Shown: positions 54,300-64,000 of the stretch, one piece after another | Numbering within the stretch: position 1 is the stretch's first letter | Layout: every line of letters begins with the position of its first letter | Source of the DNA: Enoplolaimus lenunculus | Taxonomy: Eukaryota > Nematoda > Enoplea > Enoplida > Thoracostomopsidae | Length of the DNA: 64,000 nucleotides | Direction of reading: 5' to 3' | NCBI GenBank assembly: GCA_030248215.1 | Contig: JASANG010001695.1 | Span: 62,001-126,000 of the forward strand | Notes under the pieces: generated by a model | Seen by the model: the letters and a program-made list of their open reading frames with translations, nothing else | The model's database searches: none | What the model was told of the DNA's origin: nothing | Program-made: the position numbers and the translations under genes

Positions 54300-55080
54300 A
54301 GTAGAGTAAGAAATTGCCAAAAATAAAACGCTATTTTAAACACTTTTCGCATTGCAAACGCCATCATTCAAAACGGGTTTGCGTAGCCGCCAGAATCACG
54401 AGAATGAATCGTTCGAGTAGCAAAACGCCGTGAACTTAACGCTTAGCGCTCGTCAAAACGCTTATTAAACGTTAATGCGTTTTTTCAAAATGCAAAATAC
54501 AGTTCGTATTTTTGGCACGACTCTTAAATTTATATTTCAATTTCAAATGAGACCTAATTTCAAGGTAAGATTCGAACACCAGTCTCGCGGCTGAGAAGCG
54601 TTTGCGATGACCACTGAGCTATAGGAGCTTGACGCTCGAGCCCGATGGGGGGCTTTCATGTTTTGTGGAGATTTTGCACTGCACATATATGCTAGAATTG
54701 TTCAACGCTGCTCACAGTGTCTGTATTGCTCGTATATTATTGTATTTAGCTGCTCATAGTATACTCTATGAGTGAGAGGGTTAAAGAGGGGCATAACGAC
54801 TCTTCGATCAGTATACCGGAACCGGTATTAATATCTGTGTAAGCTATTGCTTTTAGGTTAGCTTAATCAATCATATGATGGGTTACAAATAAAGCGCTAT
54901 TTTAAACGTTGTTCGCATATCGAATAGAATCGTTCAAAACGTGTTTTTGTATTAATCTGAGTGAGTAAACTATAAAACGAATCGGTTGTGGAGCAGAACG
55001 CTAAGAAAACCGTTTTGAGCGTTGGTCAAAATGCTCATTTTAGGTTAACTAAAAGTTTTTTTCAAAACCCTAAAACGGGA
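54300..55080. repeat. Two copies of an aaacgctatttt-type repeat
   Basis: 54310-54500 and 54885-55080 share gctattttaaac, cgaat.gttcaaaacg and gcgttttt..caaaat motifs. Between them lies the tRNA-like element at 54563-54628. 54640-54880 is otherwise unassigned. Confidence 0.5.
54563..54628 (-). repeat. tRNA-derived SINE or tRNA pseudogene
   Basis: On the minus strand, A-box TAGCTCAGTGG (54611-54621) and B-box GGTGTTCGAATC (54569-54580) are near consensus at tRNA-like spacing. The anticodon arm (TCTC/GAGA) has only four pairs, and the acceptor stem does not pair, so not a functional tRNA. Confidence 0.55.
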
Positions 55081-55102
55081 TAGTAGTTTTGACACTATTC
55101 CT

Positions 55103-55313
55103 GGCGCATGTATGGAACAGGGCCGGAACATTTTCCTGCGGGGCTGTAATATAGTCGTCAGCTTATGCTTAGGCTAACTTCTTTGATTAGGCTTAGGCTT
55201 AGGCTTAGGCTTAGGAATAGGGTCATCCTTACGCTTACGCTCATTCATAGGCTTAGCCTTAGGCTTAGGAATACGCTGGTACTGCTGTTCCGGCCCTGTT
55301 CTATACATGGGCC
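55103..55313. repeat. Family A MITE
   Basis: ggcgcatgtatggaacaggg to ctgttctatacatgggcc; core of five ttaggc hexamers plus variants. Confidence 0.85.
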
Positions 55314-55516
55314 CTAATATACTAAAGTTTTATGCAAGCTACAAGTGTTACGAATTCAACTGTAATTTGTTCAACATCGACGTATATTCTGAAAATCATT
55401 AAGTTTGCCGGATTGTCAGCAGGATGTGAACGAAATGTCGATTCCTGTGCAATTTCAAATTCATTTTTTCAGGTTTCGGTACGGCTGAGGTATATTAAAT
55501 GCAATTTTTTAGTTTG

Positions 55517-55629
55517 CAAAAACGCCAGTTTAGAAAACATCCGACAGCTGCGCGAATGCTTTCAAATGTACCCAATCGAACGATTTGTTCATCAGTTTTA
55601 TTATCGAATATATAACTCATTTTGCACCG
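55517..55629 (+). CDS. Weak candidate exon
   Basis: After an acceptor (gcaattttttag) the plus strand reads CKNASLENIRQLRECF, QMYPIERFVHQFYYRIY, NSFCTDC and then runs into a family C MITE at 55630. No donor before the MITE. Family unknown. Confidence 0.22.
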
Positions 55630-56004
55630 ACTGTAGTGACCCGAATAAGAGGGGGCTGATATTTATTTGGCCTCACCATAGGGTACCTCCTGTTATTCGG
55701 TTACGGACTGTTATTTATTTTTAACCCACGTTCCGCCACCCTTCGTTACTGATATATATCCGGTACTGCAACTATCCGTTGAATTAAACGTTTATTTGTC
55801 TTAGGGTCAATAGCTTAAGCGATAATGCAAGGTTATACTTAGGAATGTACCTTGAAAACATAAGTATGCTTTAAAGTTTCGAATTAAACTTTATTTAGCC
55901 GTGGAGTCATTTACGGACTACAATAAGTGATAATTGGCATTTATGAACTCTTCAAAATGAAACCACCTCTTATTCTCCTCCCTCTTATTCGCGTCGCTAC
56001 AGTA
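55630..56004. repeat. Family C MITE
   Basis: actgtagtgacccgaataag to tattcgcgtcgctacagta. Confidence 0.75.
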
Positions 56005-56119
56005 TTTTACATGAGAAAGCAAATTTTGTCTACGCGGTAGAAAAAATGGTTTTTATTGAATTAAACTTCAAGTTTACTACATTGCCGCTGTGCCGTAAAA
56101 TGACAATATATAAGAACAT

Positions 56120-56232
56120 TGGCCAATGTATAAAGCAGGGCCGGAACAGTAGTATAAGCATATCCCTAAGCCTAAGCCTAAGCCTAAGCGTAAGAATCAG
56201 CATATCTCTAAGCCTAAGCCTACTATAAATTG
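56120..56232. repeat. Family A MITE, left half
   Basis: ggccaatgtataaagcaggg and CCTAAG core; right end missing. Confidence 0.7.
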
Positions 56233-56527
56233 CAGTCTGACGTTTAAATTTTAGTGAAATTAATTATTTTAAACTTTTTGTTTTGGTCGCAGATGGTAAG
56301 CGTTCAAATATTGAGTACGTAGAAAAAGATTTTGGCACGAATTGAAAAAAATTGGTTTTATACCAACCTCGTCATATAAGTAAATATTAGGTTTAGGCTT
56401 TAAATTCTAATATTGGTTACATCTGATCAGAAATTGAATATATATATACAATTACTAACATTGAGCTCAATCGCCAACCAACCAAAAATCCTAAAATTTA
56501 TCGTCAAGCATTTTGTCACAATTGGTG
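56233..56527. other. No feature recognised
   Basis: AT-rich interval between two A-type elements. Confidence 0.4.
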
Positions 56528-56528
56528 G

Positions 56529-56805
56529 CCAATGTAAAGAACAGGGGCGGAACAGAATTGTAAACATATTCCTAAGCCTAAGCCTAAGCCTAAGCGCAAT
56601 GATGAGTTTATTCCTAAGCCTAAGCCTTAGCCTAAGCGCAAAAATTAGTTTACCTAAGCGAAAAGCCTAAGCGTAAGCGTAATAATGAGTTTATTCCTAA
56701 GCCATAGCCTAAGCCTAAGCCAAGCAAAATAAATAGTCTAAAGCTTAAGCTTACTTTATTGCAGTACAACAGAAAAACGTTCCGCCCCTGATCTTTACAT
56801 GGGCC
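56529..56805. repeat. A-type MITE with long CCTAAG core
   Basis: ggccaatgtaaagaacaggg to ccctgatctttacatgggcc. Core includes three subunits each ending in an aatgagtttattcctaagcc-like block. Confidence 0.8.
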
Positions 56806-57137
56806 CAAACGGTAAACAGGCATCAAGTATTGGCATGTGCGGAGAGCGACCCGCAAAGTCAAAGTAAGGGTGGCTTAGGCTTACTTTATTGCAGTCCCAC
56901 AGAGAAAAACGTTCCGCCCCTGATCTTTACATGGGCCCAAACGGTAAACAGGCATCAAGTATTGGCATGTGCGGAGAGCGACCCGCAAAGTCAAAGTAAG
57001 GGTGGCTTAGGCTTACTTTATTGCAGTCCCACAGAGAAAAACGTTCCGCCCCTGATCTTTACATGGGCCCAAACGGTAAACAGGCATCAAGTATTTGCAT
57101 GTGCGGAGAGCGACCCGCAAAGTCAATGTAAGGGAAC
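56742..57137. repeat. 132-bp tandem triplication of MITE end plus exon start
   Basis: Copies begin at about 56742, 56874 and 57006 (marked by cgttccgcccctgatcttta at 56778, 56910 and 57042). Each carries the right end of the A-type MITE and the first about 50 bp of the exon at 57084. Copies 1 and 2 are almost identical. Because 132 is a multiple of three, a spurious repeat-protein frame runs through. Confidence 0.9.
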
Positions 57138-57193
57138 CCCCGTGATCAAAGAAATGTTGGATTTTTCCCAACGTTATACATTAAAATTGAAAA
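57084..57193 (+). CDS. Candidate exon with triplicated 5' half
   Basis: Acceptor aacggtaaacag and donor AAA|GTAAAT bound a 36-codon frame: HQVFACAESDPQSQCKG, TPVIKEMLDFSQRYTLKLK. Composition is protein-like with two Cys. No domain recognised. Its first half is repeated upstream at about 56820-56865 and 56952-56997, each copy with the acceptor-like aaacag and its own gtaagg donor-like end. Confidence 0.4.
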
Positions 57194-57267
57194 GTAAATG
57201 AAGAAAACTTCAAGAACGAAACGAGAGGGGGCACTCGTGCAATTAGTCTGAACTCGAATAAAATTAA

Positions 57268-57440
57268 CGGAATTTTTAACTAGAATTTGTCGTCCGATTA
57301 GCATAACATTGCCCTAAGCATATTTAACCTAAACCTAACCCTAAAATATACTGATCGTCGACAAACGGTCGAGATCGGCAATATTTTGAATTACAAGTTG
57401 TCGGTCGACGAGTTGACGTACACTGCAAAAAATGGTGAGT
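57268..57440. repeat. Family L MITE with D end
   Basis: aatttgtcgtccgattagca to caagttgtcggtcgacgagt (L). 57420-57440 is a D end (cactgcaaaaaatggtgagt) without its partner. Confidence 0.5.
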
Positions 57441-57571
57441 GAACTTGACCGTAAAAGGTTAAAATTATATGGTTACTGCAAAAGTTTCTTCGTTTTGTAA
57501 TTTGGTGATGGGAATCGTTGGGTACGACTGTGTGAGAAAGTTAGCCAATTTTTGGGGTATAAAGGTATGCC

Positions 57572-57735
57572 CGTAGCCAGCTCGCCTTGCTAGGGGGGGC
57601 TAAAAAAATTTTCATGAGGGCATTTAAGCGTTTTCAATGAGTTACAAGCCAGTTTGAAAACTTCCTAGGGGAGGGCAAAATTTATTCCAGGGGGGCTCAA
57701 CCCCCCCCCGGCCCTCTCTTGGCTACGGGCCGGTA
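57572..57735. repeat. Family H MITE
   Basis: tgcccgtagccagctcgcct to ccctctcttggctacgggcc; ends well matched. Confidence 0.8.
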
Positions 57736-58204
57736 TAAAAGGCACTAAGTACTTATGACGATGCATTTGCTAAACACACAATAAACTAACGACGAATACG
57801 GCGGATCCCAAATTTTCAAGTCACACAACAAGCGTTTGTGCACAACCTTTCAGAGATTTTCCAAAATTTCCAGCAACAAATGGGCCATTGGTTTTTGGAG
57901 CCGAAACACAAAATGCGCCTGGCGTGCTCTCGACGCCTAAACGAAAATTTATAGTCTAAGCTCAATATTACGAGTGTTTTGAGCGAGTAAACGCAATATG
58001 CTGCTAATTCTGTTGTCCGCTACCCATACTCGAATGCTGCCAGCGTCCCTAAATGCTGCCCCGACTACTAACACCTGCATAGAAAGATTAATTCAGTGAC
58101 AGCTCGAGCGCATCTGTACCTTGGTATGCCGGAAATCTTGTAAACAAAAACCCGCGCGCGCCAATACTAATGCGCGCCCATTTCACTAGCTAAGACATTA
58201 ATAG
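57736..58204. other. No feature recognised
   Basis: No element ends; would be downstream of the minus-strand exon at 58205-58372. Confidence 0.4.
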
Positions 58205-58372
58205 CTATAGTGAGTTTGGTGGCGGTAACATCCGAACGACCTTCGATTCATTCACTGGTGTGATTAATTCCGGATAGTTAGTAGCTAACGGTATGAAACT
58301 ATCACAATGGTGCTGACAGAATGGGTGTCCGTTCCAAGGCCACTGAGGCATCTTGCCTTCACAGAATCCTGC
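58205..58372 (-). CDS. Candidate C-terminal exon, Cys/His-rich
   Basis: A clean acceptor (caatttacttgcag) opens a minus-strand frame to a TAG near 58217: FCEGKMPQWPWNGHPFCQ, HHCDSFIPLATNYPEL, ITPVNESKVVRMLPPPNSL. Three Cys and three His in a short stretch suggest an extracellular or metal-binding module. No family recognised. Upstream exons should lie above 58372 but were not found. A shorter plus-strand frame ends in a donor-like GTAAAT here, so the strand is likely but not certain. Confidence 0.42.
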   Translation of the reverse strand, partial: AGFCEGKMPQWPWNGHPFCQHHCDSFIPLATNYPELITPVNESKVVRMLPPPNSL

Positions 58373-58685
58373 AAGTAAATTGCAAATTTGGCTGGAAAGT
58401 AATTGTGTTCTGTTCAAAAATTTTTCTTCAACCACCTCAAATTGATAAGGTTCCGAAGACGCCCTTGTGTGGTTGTATAATAAGTAAAGGTTTGCGAATT
58501 GTGGTTCTCCCTAAGGGACATTAGATACAATTGGAACAAATACATTTTAGCCTGCGGTGTTTCGTTTTCCCAGCGTATCAAACAACAGCTTTGAGCTAAT
58601 CTGGCATTTTAATGGATACTCATTTGACAAGGACGACGGCCGACTGTGTTTGAAGCTAAATGTAACCAGTTTTTTTATACATTAG

Positions 58686-58909
58686 AGCCCGTATTCTCAA
58701 ATGCGTGTAGCACCTATCGCCAGTTGGTGATAGGTCGTGTAACTTGTCAACCAGAGCATGGTGAGTTACGAAATTCAGCACATTGTTCGCGTTTGATTTG
58801 CCACACTTCTGTACCAAATTACGACGTCTGCAATTGCAGATGTTCGTCTGTTTGAAAACCAATCGCTAACTGATGATAGGTGCTGCACGCATTTGAGAAT
58901 ATGGGCCTA
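58686..58909. repeat. Family F MITE
   Basis: gcccgtattctcaaatgcgt to cgcatttgagaatatgggcc. Confidence 0.8.
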
Positions 58910-58963
58910 GGTTACAGTATCTGTGTATAAAACCTGTAGAATAAAAGAAAGGTATATTATATC

Positions 58964-59278
58964 ACGAGTGGATAATTGCTATTTAACAAAAGTGTGCAAC
59001 TGGGCACATTCTGTATAGAAAAGAATGTACGCGGCATGCGTTGCGTTTTTGCCTTACTCCCCTTTATATTGAGGGCGGTACAACCGGTGCCAACCATGGT
59101 ATTTTATGTATGCTGCGTCAAACATGCTCCCCTTATTGTTTAATTTAGGGGTATTTATATGATAGCGACCCCTGTCTAAACAAGGGGGGTCGGTCAAAAA
59201 CGCCACGGGTGGTGGTATATTTTGTACCAAGCGGGACCCCAGGAATTACACACTCTTGTCATTACCCACTCTTGATCA
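58964..59278. repeat. Family J MITE
   Basis: cacgagtggataattgctat to ttacacactcttgtcattac ccactcttgat, with accatgg and ggggggtcgg blocks. Confidence 0.75.
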
Positions 59279-59372
59279 TACTAAGCATCATTACCAGGGT
59301 GTAACCGGATATTCGTACCTGTTTCCAGTAAAAATCGGTGTTCGTTTCTGTGATTATAAAAATACCAGAAAT

Positions 59373-59597
59373 TATGGCCCATATTTTCAAATGTGTATAA
59401 CAACTATCATCAGCTAGTAATAGGTTTATAAACTCACTAACCATTGCAGCTGTTGACCTCAAAGTTGCTGCAGGAGCAGTGCAAATCATGTGCGAAAGAA
59501 GTACTGAATTTTTACCATCAGCATTCACTGGTTGGAAAGTTATAAGACCTATCACCAACTGGCGATAGGTGCTACACACATTTGACAATATGGACCT
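59373..59597. repeat. Family F MITE
   Basis: ggcccatattttcaaatgtg to cacatttgacaatatggacc. Confidence 0.8.
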
Positions 59598-59731
59598 ATA
59601 TTTTAATGATCATAGTTTAGTTGTAGATCGCTTATAAATAAATAAATCATTCAATTTTCTAATAAAATTCTTAAAGTATTTCAACATTTCAAACATTTAA
59701 GGCGCATACGCTATTCGTTATTTTATTCCCA

Positions 59732-59831
59732 AGCCTAAGCCTAAGCCTAAGCAAAAAATTAGTCTAAAGCTTAAACTGACTCTATTATAGCCTCTCCGGA
59801 AAACGATCCGGCCCTGTTCTATACATGGGTC
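59732..59831. repeat. Family A MITE, right half
   Basis: CCTAAG core, attagtctaaagcttaaact and ggccctgttctatacatggg; left end missing. Confidence 0.75.
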
Positions 59832-60378
59832 CAAACTTGTAAAACGAAAATTTAGTTATCGAAAATCTTGACCAATATTTAGTACAGGGGCTTCCGATTT
59901 TCCAAGGTAGAAAATTTATAGCCAGAAGCGCAGTCAGGCACTTATGTGTTAAGCCTATGAGTTGCGCTGGCGTGATTGAGGAAATCAAAGCGTAGGATCT
60001 GTTTGGAAGCAAGAAAACTGAAACATCCAAATGAATAACCTTTGTTTTGATCCTGTAAGGACGGTCAGGTTTGGTTGGTTTGTCTGTGACATTATATATA
60101 TGGGGATCTGCCGTTCTGCTCAAAAAACGGGAAAAGTGGAAGATTCCAAGAATGTTTTCTCTTGGCCAGGTAGGGAAAATTAAAAGGTTTCCAAGCGACC
60201 AACCTTATTTGAAAAACAGAAAACGTGGAAAATGCAAAAGCTTACACCTTCACCGGTTTGGTGGGAAAAATCTGATGTGTGGAATTGTGTTTCGAACCAG
60301 CGTTTCAAGCAAGAATACCTGAGATGCCCTCCTGACCATAAATTTTCTGTCTTGACAAATTGGGCGCAATGTACCATG

Positions 60379-60595
60379 CGGGTGACGGACGGTGCCGTAA
60401 CGGGAGGGGGACGGCGCCGGACGGTACCGTGAGGGTGACAGACGGTGCCGTAACGGGAGGGGGACGGCGCCGGACGGTACCGTGCGGGTGACAGACGGTG
60501 CCGTAACGGGAGGGGGACGGCGCCGGACGGTACCGTGCGGGTGACGGACGGTGCCGAACGGCGCCACAAATCAAAAAAGTATAGCAACCGTTTTC
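60379..60595. repeat. 53-bp tandem expansion inside a P-family end
   Basis: Units gggtgac(g/a)gacggtgccgta at 60380, 60433, 60486 and 60539, very GC-rich and almost identical. The last unit runs into gccacaaatcaaaaaagtat agcaacc, a P-family terminus as at 19272. Confidence 0.85.
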
Positions 60596-62034
60596 CATAA
60601 TAATTTGTGCAGTTTATTAAACATTTTAAACTCTAATCTTTCATGCATTTGTACAGCAGAGGCCACACAACCTTTTGCTATTAACTAGAAAACCTTTTGA
60701 CAGATCAGGCGACAATCCTAACTCAATTGATCAATTTTAAATTCAGACTTGACTTCGATAAGAAAACACAACCAGCTTAGGTATAAACTTTGTAAAGCAT
60801 GCGTCGATATCGAAAAAACTCAGATCGTGCCTAAACTGACACACACAGCCTACAATACACATGAATTTTAAACGATATTTAATAAATCTATGACGTGTAT
60901 CGGTTAAAATTTGACGAGAATAGATTGTTATAATTACAATAATCACATAGCTAGTTTTTTGGCGCGCAAAATGCTTAAATTTTTTATGAGTAAATTTAGT
61001 CCAGATTTTGATGGTTGTAGGTCGATACGTAGACTGCTTATAAAAGTTTAGTCTGACATTTATAGTGACAAGAAACGTTTGTCGTTTAATACTACACGTA
61101 TGCATTATTTCAGTCGGAGTAGGCATGATTTTGGCTTGTTACGAAAGTCGCACCGAACCGGCATACATAAGTGTTTAATTTACACTTTGGGTTGAGTATT
61201 TTGACATCGAAAAGCTAACATTTTATCATTAACAGAACGTCAAAATCATTGGCTGGGGTCGTACACCGACTCGTACCCTTCTGACTCGGCTCCTAGCGTT
61301 TAAAGGTACGTCGAAAAACACAAAGTGAACGATATTTAATAGATATTTAAGCTTTAATCGAGTGTTTCACACAAAATTATACCTTCTCCTATGGTTTACG
61401 ACGTATTCTAAACCAATCATAAAAGTCATCAATCAAAAGTTTTTTCATTCGGTGTATTAGATTGCATATGCAAGTTTACGCAAACCCTACGGGTGAAATG
61501 GTGAAATGTACGCAGCTAATATCATGAACTTTATATTAAAAAGGTCAATATTACATAGCTAGTTATATATACATACATGTATAAGCATATATATAATATA
61601 TTTTATATGTAGGCTTAGGCTTAGGCTTATATATGTATATAATTTTTAACAGAATGGTAGGTTTGTGGACAAAAATTAATCAGTACGATACGTATTACTG
61701 TGCACAAACTATCAACGGTATGTGTAAAATAATGTTTGTAACCCTTAACCAGTTGTCCGATTGGTCTGTAATCAACCAGAAAAAAATTAAATAATTTAGC
61801 GATATTTCTTTAGTTTTCGTTCGATTGCCTTAAATGTTGCCTAATTTTTGGTTACAACAAAAATTCAAAATGGCAAACTACAGTATCATTTATTTCATAA
61901 GTTAACCATCCACGATGCAGTAATAATTGGCAGTCAATCTTTAAAATAACATTGCAAGTTGAAAAACATTGTTACTAAAATAACACCTCTGGTATTAACT
62001 TTATTTTTTGACCAAAAACAGAGATACATTTTTG
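60596..62034. other. Unassigned AT-rich DNA
   Basis: No gene; a minus-strand frame at 60743-61126 has AT-driven composition and no domain. A short TA-rich block with three ttaggc hexamers lies at 61560-61650. Confidence 0.4.
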
Positions 62035-62272
62035 GGCCCGATGTAGGTATAGAACAGGGCCGGATCGTTTACCGGAGGGGCTATAATAGAGTCATTTAAG
62101 CTGTAGACTAATTGTTTTGCTTAGGCTTAGGCTTAGGTTTAGGTTTAGGCTTAGGCTTAGGCTTAGGCTTAGGAATAGGCTCATCCATACGCTTAGGCGT
62201 AGTGCTTGGGCTTAGGCTTAGGCTGAGGAATATGCTTATACTACTGTTCCGGCCCTGTTCTATACATGGGCC
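62035..62272. repeat. Family A MITE
   Basis: ggcccgatgtaggtatagaa to ctgttctatacatgggcc. Nine or so ttaggc-like hexamers. Flanks CATTTTTG and CATACTTG agree at six of eight. Confidence 0.88.
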
Positions 62273-63032
62273 CATACTTGTGCGTTTATTTAAGATTTCG
62301 TGACCAAAATACTGTTTGCGTGAGCGAGCGATACCTCGAATTATTTGAAGTTTCAGGTAAAAATTGATTGAAACATGTAAAACAAAACTTGTTTTTCTAC
62401 CGGTTGAAAATCAGTTTTTCAGTCTAAAATATTGTTTCAGGTACGGGCGTCTGTGCCGAGGGGACTGGGAAGTCACTGCCCCTCCCCCCACACACACTTT
62501 TTGAGTATGAATCCTGGTAATCGTTTTTGACCCCTGTTTTTTGAAAGACAAAAAACTTGACGGTCTTAATACCCAAAAACGTCTGACAAGCTTATTACCC
62601 GATAAAAATTGGATTAATGCTAAAACTTACCTGGTAAGTTTCTGTCAAGATAAAGTCAAAATTTTAGCAAAATGCAGACACTGGTTTCGCATATTTTAGT
62701 TTTCTGATGCTTTAATCATGTCTAATAGTATTGTATGGGTTCGCGTTAACAAATTGTGGCTTGGTCAACCATCGCTTCTTGGAGAGGGTGAACATGTCGT
62801 AATTTATAAATTGACCCCCACTCGCTTTTGAGAACAGATTGGCTCCCAGAAAAGAAATTTGTTTTTCTGCCTGTTGAAAATAGTTTTTCAATCTGAAGTA
62901 TAAGCTAATCTGTATCGGTGCTTTTAAATATGTATTTATTTGAGTCATTTTATAAAAATACGACTTTTTGAGTACAGTGTTGTTGTTTTGCGATTGGTTA
63001 ATATTACAGTGACGTGTCAAAAAATTTGAATT
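62273..63032. other. No supported gene
   Basis: A minus-strand frame at 62712-62830 looks moderately protein-like but has no convincing acceptor; not called. 62350-62420 and 62860-62900 share a gttgaaaatagtttttca-like word. Confidence 0.35.
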
Positions 63033-63040
63033 GGTGAGTT

Positions 63041-63221
63041 GACCCATGTATAAGAACAGGGCCGGATCGTTTTCCGGAGGAGCTATAATAGAGTCAGTTT
63101 AAGCTTTAGACTATTTTTTTGCTTAGGCTTAGGCTTTTAGGCGTAGGCTTAGGCTTAGACGTAGGCTTAGGCTTCGGAATATGCTTATACTACAGTTCCG
63201 GCCCTGTTCTATACATGGGCC
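63041..63221. mobile_element. Family A MITE with exact 8-bp target duplication
   Basis: 181 bp, gacccatgtataagaacagg to ctgttctatacatgggcc, ttaggc-rich core. GGTGAGTT at 63033-63040 and 63222-63229 is an exact target duplication. Confidence 0.93.
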
Positions 63222-63399
63222 GGTGAGTTCTGCCATCATCTAGTAAACCTACTGCAGTGTAAAGTTTTAAAATGGAATCGGCATTCGCTACACGATACCG
63301 CAATGAAACGGTATCCATTATTCGGCAGGACTGAACAACGTCTCAAAAGAAGGGCTACGGGATTACAGCAAATCAAATGTGAAAAATGTACGCAATTTT

Positions 63400-63487
63400 G
63401 AGCGTCAGCATTCACTGGTTCGTAAGTTACCAGGCCTATGACAAAACTGGTGATAAGTGCTACACACATTTGAGAATACGGGCCTAT
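63400..63487. repeat. Family F MITE, right half
   Basis: ctggtgataagtgctacaca and catttgagaatacgggcct; the left part has lost its terminus. Confidence 0.6.
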
Positions 63488-63647
63488 GTTGTTGTTATAT
63501 TTCGTCTTGTTTTGCAATATGAACAGCGATTGGTTTTACAAAGTGGCTTGCATGGAAAATCAATCATTGCCCCAGCAGTATTTACGACCGACCTTTGAAA
63601 TGTCATCGTTTCAAGCGACCTTGTGTAAAAAATGATATAGATAACTC

Positions 63648-63840
63648 GGCCCATGCTACTTTAAGGCGCGTCCAGGTTTCTGGTGAGGCTATAAAAGAGT
63701 AGGTTTAGATTCTAGATTACGTTTTTTTGCTTAGGCTTACGTTTAGGCTTAGGAACACATTTTTGCAACGTTTAGGCTTAGGCTTAGGCTTATAGGAACA
63801 CGCATAATGTACTGTTACGCCCCTTAAAGTAGCATTGGCC
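63648..63840. mobile_element. Family B MITE with exact 8-bp target duplication
   Basis: 193 bp, ggcccatgctactttaaggc to ccccttaaagtagcattggcc, two ttaggc blocks separated by aacacatttttgcaacg. GATAACTC lies at 63640-63647 and 63841-63848. Confidence 0.94.
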
Positions 63841-64000
63841 GATAACTCTATAACAGTCGTTCATTTTTCAAACCAAAACCAGCTGAATTTTTATTGTTCC
63901 GCCAATTTATGGTTTGGTTTGAGGTTACGGAAAACCCACTATGAATAACGTTAATCGAGCAACAATCGGTGTAAAAGAGTAATGTGTGCCATTAAAATAG

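Noticed and set aside
56830-57201. Apparent 44-residue repeat protein
   Set aside because: It is the 132-bp tandem triplication read in frame because 132 is divisible by three; most of each unit is MITE sequence.
60180-60598. Three overlapping Pro/Ser/Arg-rich frames
   Set aside because: All derive from the 53-bp GC-rich tandem array; 53 is not a multiple of three, so each frame repeats in the others.
62712-62830. Minus-strand frame ending NPYNTIRHD
   Set aside because: Protein-like but no convincing acceptor and no family.
1-64000. CRISPR array, bacterial operon or phage-like defence system
   Set aside because: Spacer-separated identical repeats, Shine-Dalgarno-led gene strings and long open frames are all absent; the tandem repeats lack unique spacers.

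Overview
This is eukaryotic, intron- and repeat-rich animal DNA at about 37% GC by eye, with no long continuous reading frames. The one securely recognised gene is an innexin (invertebrate gap-junction protein) on the minus strand. Five exons (about 11761 down to 5563) join with matching splice phases into a complete four-transmembrane protein of 435 residues, closest from memory to nematode UNC-7/UNC-9. In-frame coding potential continues about 217 codons upstream of its first obvious Met through a long Thr tract, so the true protein may have a long N-terminal extension, as UNC-7 does. The UNC-7/9-type innexin and the abundance of TTAGGC, the nematode telomere hexamer, together suggest a nematode or close ecdysozoan relative. 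That is an inference and not a species call.

Layout. 0-5.5 kb: short inverted-repeat elements (MITEs) and a tRNA-like element. 5.5-12.4 kb: the innexin gene, whose introns are full of MITEs and which carries two decayed tandem duplications of exon edges. 12.4-29 kb: mostly MITEs, many nested, a 66-bp tandem array, and one isolated membrane-protein-like exon near 25 kb. 29-42 kb: a possible PH-domain-like exon (29.3 kb), weak exon candidates at 32.8 and 36.2 kb, a 176-bp tandem array (33.6-34.3 kb) and a hexamer-rich minisatellite (36.3-37.1 kb). 42-53 kb: nested MITEs, hairpins and microsatellites. 53.9-58.4 kb: unassigned exon candidates on both strands, including one whose 5' half is triplicated in a 132-bp tandem repeat. 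58.4-64 kb: MITEs.

MITE family labels used below, with one end of each. A: GGCCCATGTATAGAACAGGG. B: GGCCCATGTTACTTTAAGGG. A and B have (TTAGGC)n cores and 8-bp target duplications. C: TACTGTAGTGACCCGAATAA. D: TACACTGCAAAAAATGGTGA. E: CACTGTAAATTCCAGTGAGT. F: GCCCGTATTCTCAAATGTGT. G: CAGAGGCGGATCC. H: CGTAGCCAGCTCACCTTGCT. J: CAAGAGTGTGCAACTGGGCA. K: TTCACACGTGCAAGTTTTTG. L: GTCACCCGACAACTTGTCG. M: GGCCGGAGCAGCCACCC. P: ACGTCCGGCGCCGTC. None encodes a transposase here, so all must be moved by enzymes from elsewhere.

No rRNA, bacterial-type operon, CRISPR array or autonomous transposon was seen. The most unusual feature is the pair of related MITE families built around telomere-like hexamer arrays, inserted with exact 8-bp target duplications.
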